A stretch of DNA of 64,000 nucleotides, taken from Azorinus chamasolen (lineage: Eukaryota > Mollusca > Bivalvia > Cardiida > Solecurtidae). The stretch spans positions 72,719,467 through 72,783,466 of the forward strand of contig OY755246.1 in NCBI GenBank assembly GCA_963576725.1. Reading direction: 5' to 3'. Below the pieces are notes generated by a model that saw only the letters and a list, made by a program, of their open reading frames with translations, did no database searches and was not told the origin of the DNA. Both the position numbers and the translations under genes were made by a program. Positions 57,880 to 64,000 of the stretch are shown in pieces (position 1 is the first letter of the stretch; every line of letters starts with the position of its first letter).

Positions 57880-60527
57880 CTCCTTTCGAAATTATACATG
57901 TTTAATGAAATATTTTGTTTTAAAGCATTTATAAAATATATGAGAGATTATTTCATCGTCGTTATTGCAAAAGCTGCACAAACGAGTATCTTTCAACTTT
58001 AATGTATGTAGATATTTGTTTAATGGTAAAATTCGGTTAAAATCCTTACTTGTAACCATTGCAATGTGGTGTCGCGCGTTATTTTAAACGGTAAGTTGTA
58101 AAATTGTCTCCATTGTTTACCTGTAAACCTATATTGGGCGTCACATTTTAATTTACTTGTGGGTTCATGTGCACTTTTGTTTAGATTATCATAGAAGATT
58201 CTACTTCCAGATCTTGATGTAATGATTGGATCTATCAAATGAGGAATAAATGGTGTGGTTATTTCATTCGTTTGCTGGTCATTTTCAATAAAACTTCGCA
58301 TACTTAGAGTTATAACTCTTGTGATTCCTAAAAAGTGTAGGGGATTAACTTTAATATTGTATAGTGTTTCAAAATCTTGCTGTGATAGTTGCTTGCCTTT
58401 CAAATAAAGATCATTTATAAATCGAACCCCTTTATCAAACCATCTTTTTATAAAGAAACTTTTTCCCCCAATCAGAAGTTTGTGATTGTTAAAGAGAGGA
58501 CATTTCAGCCGTTCTGTGCAATTGCTTACCGTTATTGTCGAAATAAATTGTGAGTATGATGTTAAGACGTCTCTCCAAAACATGTTTTCCGTTTTCTCAG
58601 CTGCTATTTCTGGATAATGTTTCCCACCTGTTATCAATCTATTTCTGTCAATATGGTCTATTAAAGTTGTGCATTAGATGTTATTATTCTACGAATCCAT
58701 GTACATTTTAGACTTTGAATGAAGCATTGTATGTTTACCATTCTTAAACCACCGTTTTCATGATCATTAACAAGTATATCTTTCCGTATTTTTGCGGGTC
58801 CCTGCCAAAGAAATTCGTATAGCAATTTGTTTAACTGATTTATAAATTGTTTACTCGGATTAGGCAAGCTAATGAAAAACTGGGTGAATATTGATAAGAA
58901 CAGGGTTTTAGTCACTGCAAGTTTTCCTATTGGCGTAAGATATCTTCTCTTCCAGAAAGTTATCATATTTTTCACTGAAACTAATTTTTCATCAAAGTTA
59001 CTTTTCACCATTTTGTCAAGATCGATGTTAAAATGGACACTCAATAGTTTGAAGTCATATTTTCCCCAGACTAGTTTGAATTTAGTTTTTATTGAAGCTG
59101 AGCTATATTTTTTGAACCTATCCATATGACATGAGTTTTTTCAAACTTCATGTTTAAACCTGATATATCTGCGAATTTTGTAAGTTCATCTAGCGTCTCA
59201 TCCAGAGACTGTGTTGAACCGTCCAGAATGATTGAGGTATCATCAGCAAATTGTGAAAGAACATGTTCTATTCCATTTATTTTAATACCTTTGATGATTT
59301 TGTTCGAATGAATTTTTTTATTAAGAATTTCTACGCAGATTAGGAAGATGTACGACGATAATGGGTCTCCCTGTCTGCAGCCTCTTTCAAACTTGAAAAA
59401 GTCAGTTAAGTAGCCTACCCGTTTTGGATGACGCTAGATTCAATTCCATTATAAAACACCTTTACCCACTTTTTGAATGAAGCACAAAAGTTAAAAAAGT
59501 CCAGAGTCTTAAATAAGAATCTCCACGATAAGGAATCGAACGCTTTTTATACGCCCGAAGGGACGTATTATGGTATGGCTCATGTCGTCCGTCCGTCCGT
59601 CCGTTAGCAATTTCTTGTGCAACTAACTCCTCCTTTATTTTTCAACATAATTTCTTCAAACTTTCAGGAATGATAGATACTGATGTGTAGTTGTGCATAT
59701 CAGTGAGATAACTCTCATATCATTTTTCATTCTGGAGTTATTGCCCTTTGATAGTTTCGGGTAGCAATTTCTTGTGCAACTAACTCCTCCTTTATTTTTC
59801 AACATAATTTCTTCAAACTTTCAGGAATGATAGATACTGATGTGTAGTTGTGCATATCAGTGAGATAACTCTCATATGATTTTTCATTCTGGAGTTATTG
59901 CCCTTTGATAGTTTCGGGTAGCAATTTCTTGTGCAACTAACTCCTCCTTTATTTTTCAACATAGTTTCTTCAAACTTTCAGGAATGATAGATACTGATGT
60001 GCAGTTGTGCATATCAGTGAGATAACTCTCATATCATTTTTCATTCTGGAGTTATTGCCCTTTGATAGTTTCGGGTAGCAATTTCTTGTGCAACTAACTC
60101 CTCCTTTATTTTTCAACATAATTTCTTCAAACTTTCAGGAATGATGGATACTGATGTGTAGTTGTGCATATCAGTGAGATAACTCTCATATCATTTTTCA
60201 TTCTGGAGTTATTGCCCTTTGATAGTTTCGGGTAGCAATTTCTTGTGCAACTAACTCCTCCTTTATTTTTCAACATAATTTCTTCAAACTTTCAGGAATG
60301 ATAGATATTGATGTGTAGTTGTGCATATCAGTGAGATAACTCTCATATGATTTTTCATTCTGGAGTTATTGCCCTTTGATAGTTTCGGGTAGCAATTTCT
60401 TGTGCAACTAACTCCTCCTTTATTTTTCAACATAATTTTATAGAACAGCCTTCGGGCGTATATTGCCCCGTCTTGCGGTGCTCTTGTTCAAAGTCGATTA
60501 CTGCACATCTCTGGTCCTAACTGCTTG
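57880..60527 (-). pseudogene. L1/Tx1-like LINE reverse transcriptase, broken and split by a HINE
   Basis: Reading leftwards, RCAVIDFE ends at 60490 and continues after the HINE as KAFDSLSWRFLFKTLDFF (from about 59545). Then come FERGCRQGDPLSSYIF, QFADDTSIILDG (the catalytic FADD, about 59230-59265), GLNMKFEKTHVIWIG, the long frames 59125-58661 (WGKYDFKLLSVHFNIDLDKM, KRRYLTPIGKLAVTKTLF, LYEFLWQG, GGLRMVNI) and 58637-58020. Last is KYLHTLKLKDTRLCSFCNND, a zf-RVT-type cysteine motif. At least four frameshifts (near 59430, 59110, 58661, 58023) make it dead. The order RT, thumb, cysteine motif and the motif spelling fit L1/Tx1-type non-LTR elements. The 5' part, including any endonuclease, is absent beyond about 60527. 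Confidence 0.8.
59545..60489 (+). repeat. ATACGCCCGAAGG-type HINE with near-identical 157-bp units
   Basis: The 5' end is TTTTTATACGCCCGAAGG, then GACGTATTATGG and (GTCC)n. Five full units plus a partial sixth start at 59606, 59763, 59920, 60077, 60234 and 60391, exactly 157 bp apart and differing by only a few bases. The 3' end is CTTCGGGCGTATATTG, CCCCGTCTTGCGGTGC, TCTTGTT. It interrupts the LINE between the codons for DFE and KAFDS. Confidence 0.9.
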
Positions 60528-61073
60528 CATTACACAAAACATTACTGTTTTTACAATAAACAAACGGCACAACCCTGTGTTCAGCTTACAGTCGGTATGA
60601 TATTACCTGTATATATGTTATAAGTACTGCCCCAGTATTTAAGGCCTTGATCTAAGCATGTTAATGTTAAACATTTCCCTGTCCTTTTTCCACCCCAAAT
60701 TTTAGCACCTTTTGGGTATTCATAAACCAAATATTTATTCTGAACCATCAGATCCAAACATTGCAGCCATTTCTGAAATCAAAGAAGTTTCAAACTCCAT
60801 CAGCAGACAGAGTAGACCCTGATCAGACGACTCCTATTGAAGTCATCTGATCTGGTTCCACACTGTTTACAAATGCTTGAAAATGTATCTATACAAAGGA
60901 AAGGGTTAAAGAAATTGATAAAAATGTATACACGTATATAGAGTACGCTTAAAACAATACATACACACACATATAATACATATATGTATATATTATATAA
61001 CTGGCAATAGAATACATTTTTAAGTTATTAATTAAAGATTTTAAAGCCGTATAACATTTAGTCTTTTTTAATA

Positions 61074-61109
<36 letters not shown>

Positions 61110-62470
61110 CATACATTTATATATATATATATACATATACACATACATTGTCTCATCTCTCATAGGATTACGACAATGCATGTGTCATTTGTAGACTTAA
61201 CCTTTATCCTGTTGAATCTCTGAAATATCTAACAATTTATCAACCCGGACATATGTTAAATACTGATGGAAATCGCAAAAATGTCTATTTCTTAACTTTA
61301 GCTGTGTAGACCCTGGCCACAAAGCAGAAGGCGTTCGATCTGGGTTCACACAACTATGGTAGTTAGCTTACATAACACGAACAAGCGAAGTATACAGGCC
61401 ACAACGTCCATTGAACTCGCAGCGCTTAACCTTTTACATACTGAGTATGATAGCGAATGTTAAACATATTTGCCACTTATACCGAGTGATTACAAATAGT
61501 TTGGGTCCAAGTGAGACGCAGAGTTGCTCACTGTATCACCTGAATCTCGGCTGTCTGCATTGCTCTGCGGTGCTCCTTGATCGTGCCAGTAAGAAACATC
61601 CCTTCCGAAATTAAACAAATAAAACTTTGCTGTAAATTTACAGCAAAAGAAGGAAGGGCTGCGCCAAAAATATCTTTTTTATAATATCACTGTAAACAGG
61701 CATATATAACACAAGAACATTGTAATGTTTGTTAGTTTTATTGAGAATGGCAAAATAAGCAGAACAGTGATAGAACATAAAGCAAGTTGAAGAAACAAAT
61801 TAAAAGTCAAACAAAAGAGGCATATGATCTGTTATAACGATCGTTATAGGAACGGGTACACATTATTTATAAACATTAGTTCTGGAGAAAGAAAGGCAGA
61901 AGACGGACGATGAGTGACCACATTAGATCACCGTTAGCACGTTGTGCTCAGGCAAGCAAAACAAAAATAAACCTTGGCATGACCATCTTACAGATAAAAT
62001 AGACTGGGCAAGTACTTTTGGGTACGTAGGTTTGTATGGGCCCTTTAAAGGATCAAAAAGGTTGAGAACACACGAAAGTATTACTGAAATATATAGAAAA
62101 CAACGTTTATGCAGATACATCTTTTTGGTTTGGGTTAAATGGCACTTTTGGCAATGAAACATGTAATTTGTGATTTGTCATGGTTTTAAATAATATATTT
62201 TGCCATTGTAAATTCCAATAAATAGATGCAAGGCGATGGACCAATACACATCATTTTATTTTAACATCGTGTATTTGCCTGAAAACATGTTTTAGAAGTT
62301 ATGTAAGTCAGGCAATTCACCTTTGGTACTCAGATAGCTTTGGTAATGACCTTACAAATGACAGAGATACCTGAAATCAGGTCAAGGTCATTATTTTGAA
62401 AACTTGGCTGTCATTAAAATATTTCATATCTTCTGCACTACATATGCTAGACAATTTATATTTCGTATGC
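60528..62470. other. no gene seen; hairpins and (TA)n
   Basis: A hairpin unit at 60810-60875 ends in AAAGGGTTAA (60900-60909), a MITE right end. (TA)n with spacers runs 61074-61135. A diverged palindrome of the second family is near 61490-61562. No supported exon. Confidence 0.5.
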
Positions 62471-62471
62471 T

Positions 62472-62700
62472 GGGCCCGGTTGCATGACACGCAGTTAGAG
62501 CTTAGCTGTCTGCTAAATGTCTAGCTACTTGCTATTCATTTTGGTTTAGTAGCCAGCTGAAATAACTGGGTTGCATGAGCATAAAAATAGAAAGCTAGCA
62601 GCTAAAATAACGAGTCAACTTTAGAGGTACACCGAGCAACTTTAATTTTGCTAACTGCTGGCTAAAAACCATGTCTGGAACTATTCACTAGTTTCCCCAC
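62472..62700 (+). mobile_element. candidate left end of a PIF/Harbinger element
   Basis: GGGCCCGGTTGCATGACACG followed by repeated TAGCTRNNTGCTA-like words resembles Harbinger termini (GGGCC.GTTGCATGA). The transposase relic starts 300 bp downstream in the same orientation. The expected 3-bp target duplication and right end were not found. Confidence 0.45.
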
Positions 62701-62769
62701 CGCCATAAGAAGACCTCGCACTTTTTGTAACTGGATTAATCCTTTGATCACGTTAAATTCACGACATTA

Positions 62770-63430
62770 AAATATATGAACGCTTCCGTTTTCGACGAAA
62801 GACATCAAGACAATAGCGGACTTGCAAAGGGATAACTTAACTTTTCCTTACGATAGGAAGGGATCCCTTTCCCCTGAAATGCAGGTTCTGCTTGTCCTCC
62901 GATTTTATGCCACCGGAGCAATCCAAAATTGTGTCGGAGACACAATAAATATACACAAGTCCGCTGTCTCTAGACTTATTCATCGTGTATCAGCTGCTTT
63001 ATGTAGAAGGGCGGGGCGGTTCATCCACATTCCCTGCCAACGAGACGCCAACCGACAGAAACGATTATTTCACAATATGTTTGGCTTCCAAATGTAATCT
63101 GGTGTATTGACGGCTCCCAAGTTCTAAATCAGGCCCTACACAAACCGTGCATGAATTTGTCAACAGAAGGGCGTAACATCAACATCAAAGTGGTCTATAA
63201 TGCCAATTTGAAATTGATAAACTGCGTTGTGAAATACCCAAGATCTGTCCACAATGCAAGAAAGCTACGAGAAATTTTGAACAGAATTCAAAAATTCTTG
63301 AAATATTTATTTTAGGAGACAGCCCCTACTTATTGCGTGACTGGCTGATGACACGCGTCTAAAGCCTCCATACTCATGCAGATAGAAGATTCAACTAGAG
63401 CTTCCACTAAAGGTGATTAATATTCACACC
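62770..63430 (+). pseudogene. PIF/Harbinger (HARBI1-like) transposase relic
   Basis: A first piece reads KIYERFRFRRK, then after a frame change SLSPEMQVLLVLRFYATGAI and KSAVSRLIHRVSAALCRRAG (62822-63094). This is the conserved helical region of HARBI1-type transposases. A frameshift near 63093 leads to NVIWCIDGSQV, the first catalytic aspartate context (usually GCIDGTH). Then come CVVKYPRSVHNARKLREI, where the second catalytic D (usually PGSxHD) is replaced by N, and after another break GDSPYLLRDWLMTRV, followed by stops. The DDE core is therefore broken by frameshifts, a substitution and stops. Identification of the family is secure. The element is inactive. Confidence 0.8.
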
Positions 63431-63569
63431 CACCACCTTGTCACAAGATGCAATGACTTCAATTCAAGAGGCAATAGGTCAATAATCCTTCATTCACACT
63501 TGTGAAAAGTTTTAAAGTCCAATGGAATGACTCGCATGACAATTAAGTCACACAGGTACACATCATTAT

Positions 63570-64000
63570 AAATGCATAAGCAAAATTTAAGGTTCATTGG
63601 TTCACAGTTGTCCCTACGAACCCTTGTTGACTTCACATCCTCCCACTACCCTCAATCCATATATAAAGTTTCACAGTTGTGCCTACTATACTTGAGAGGT
63701 TATGCTCCCGTCAAAAATTTGCTTCTGAAAAGCAACTATGGGGAACATGTTAAAGAAGGGCATAATCCTGTCAAATTAGTTATGCCCCTTAAAGAAGAGT
63801 GCCTCAACATAACACTCATAAGGTGTACCAAGTTTGAAGACAATACCATAAATAAGTTTCAAGAAAATGACATGTCCCAATTAAGAGACAAAATATGAAG
63901 TTAAAAAGGGACATAATTCTGTCACATTTTGTGCAAGAGTTATGAAACATGGAGAAGACTGTCCCCACATAACACTTATAATATGTATTGAATTTGAAGG
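63570..64000 (+). repeat. tandem core of a further HINE-like repeat, running off the window
   Basis: Units of roughly 165 bp contain AAAGGGCATAATYCTGTCA, AAGAGTGYCYCMACATAACA and CTTATAAGGTGTACCAAGTT. The open frame 63572-63898 is chance. No terminus is inside the window. Confidence 0.5.

Noticed and set aside
61074..61135. TATA-rich promoter
   Set aside because: It is a (TA)n microsatellite with no gene downstream on either strand.
63572..63898. 108-codon frame at the right edge
   Set aside because: It lies within roughly 165-bp repeat units, and the repeated text appears in different frames in successive units.
1..64000. CRISPR array, since direct repeats of regular length are frequent
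   Set aside because: The units are contiguous tandem repeats without unique spacers, in a eukaryotic, intron-bearing context with transposon termini.

Overview
The window is eukaryotic: low GC, intron-bearing, and dominated by transposable elements. Repeat families with stem-loop ends and tandem cores, plus hairpin-bearing TTAA mini-elements, point to a bivalve mollusc, probably a heterodont. That placement is from memory of such genomes, not from a search. There are no rRNA or tRNA genes, CRISPR arrays or bacterial operons, and almost all short open frames are chance reads through repeats.

The only host gene I recognise is the 3' part of M1AP (meiosis 1 arrest protein) on the + strand. It has a 79-codon exon (13716-13952), a 40-codon exon (32675-32794) and a probable last exon ending in TAG (42215-42376), all phase compatible. 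The introns are about 18.7 kb and 9.4 kb. Nearly everything between the exons is mobile DNA.

Most of that DNA is one superfamily with at least eight sequence families. Each element has a T-run and a 5' stem-loop (AGCTCACC, ATACGCCC, ATGCCCCC and similar), usually a (GTCC)n-like tract, a tandem core of roughly 100-170 bp units, a 3' copy of the 5' motif in inverse orientation, and a terminus near CTCTTGTT. Most families add a hairpin just before that terminus. This fits non-autonomous Helentrons (HINEs, including bivalve 'pearl'-type elements). They insert in T-runs, often inside each other. The clearest case is a six-level nest at 17745-32442: ATGCCCCC element, second ATGCCCCC element, AGCTCACC element, 8.8 kb hAT-like DNA transposon, ATACGCCCACC element, ATTATGCCCCC element.

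Other transposons: a 2.58 kb TA-flanked element with 24-bp perfect terminal inverted repeats (14458-17040) inside a tRNA-derived SINE; TTAA-ended MITEs (31265-31506, 44144-44374); a decayed hAT-like gene (26921-28307); a decayed PIF/Harbinger transposase (62770-63430); a broken L1/Tx1-like LINE (57880-60527, minus) split by a HINE; two fragments of a YLDD reverse transcriptase (41176-41910 minus; 56183-57290 plus); and a broken multicopy cysteine-rich gene (7500-9701, minus).

The most interesting signal is in the HINE cores. Different families carry tandem arrays of perfect nuclear-receptor motifs (DR1, DR2, inverted repeat with 3-bp spacer), and some AGCTCACC elements carry perfect RFX X-box palindromes. 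Whether any of these is used cannot be judged from sequence.
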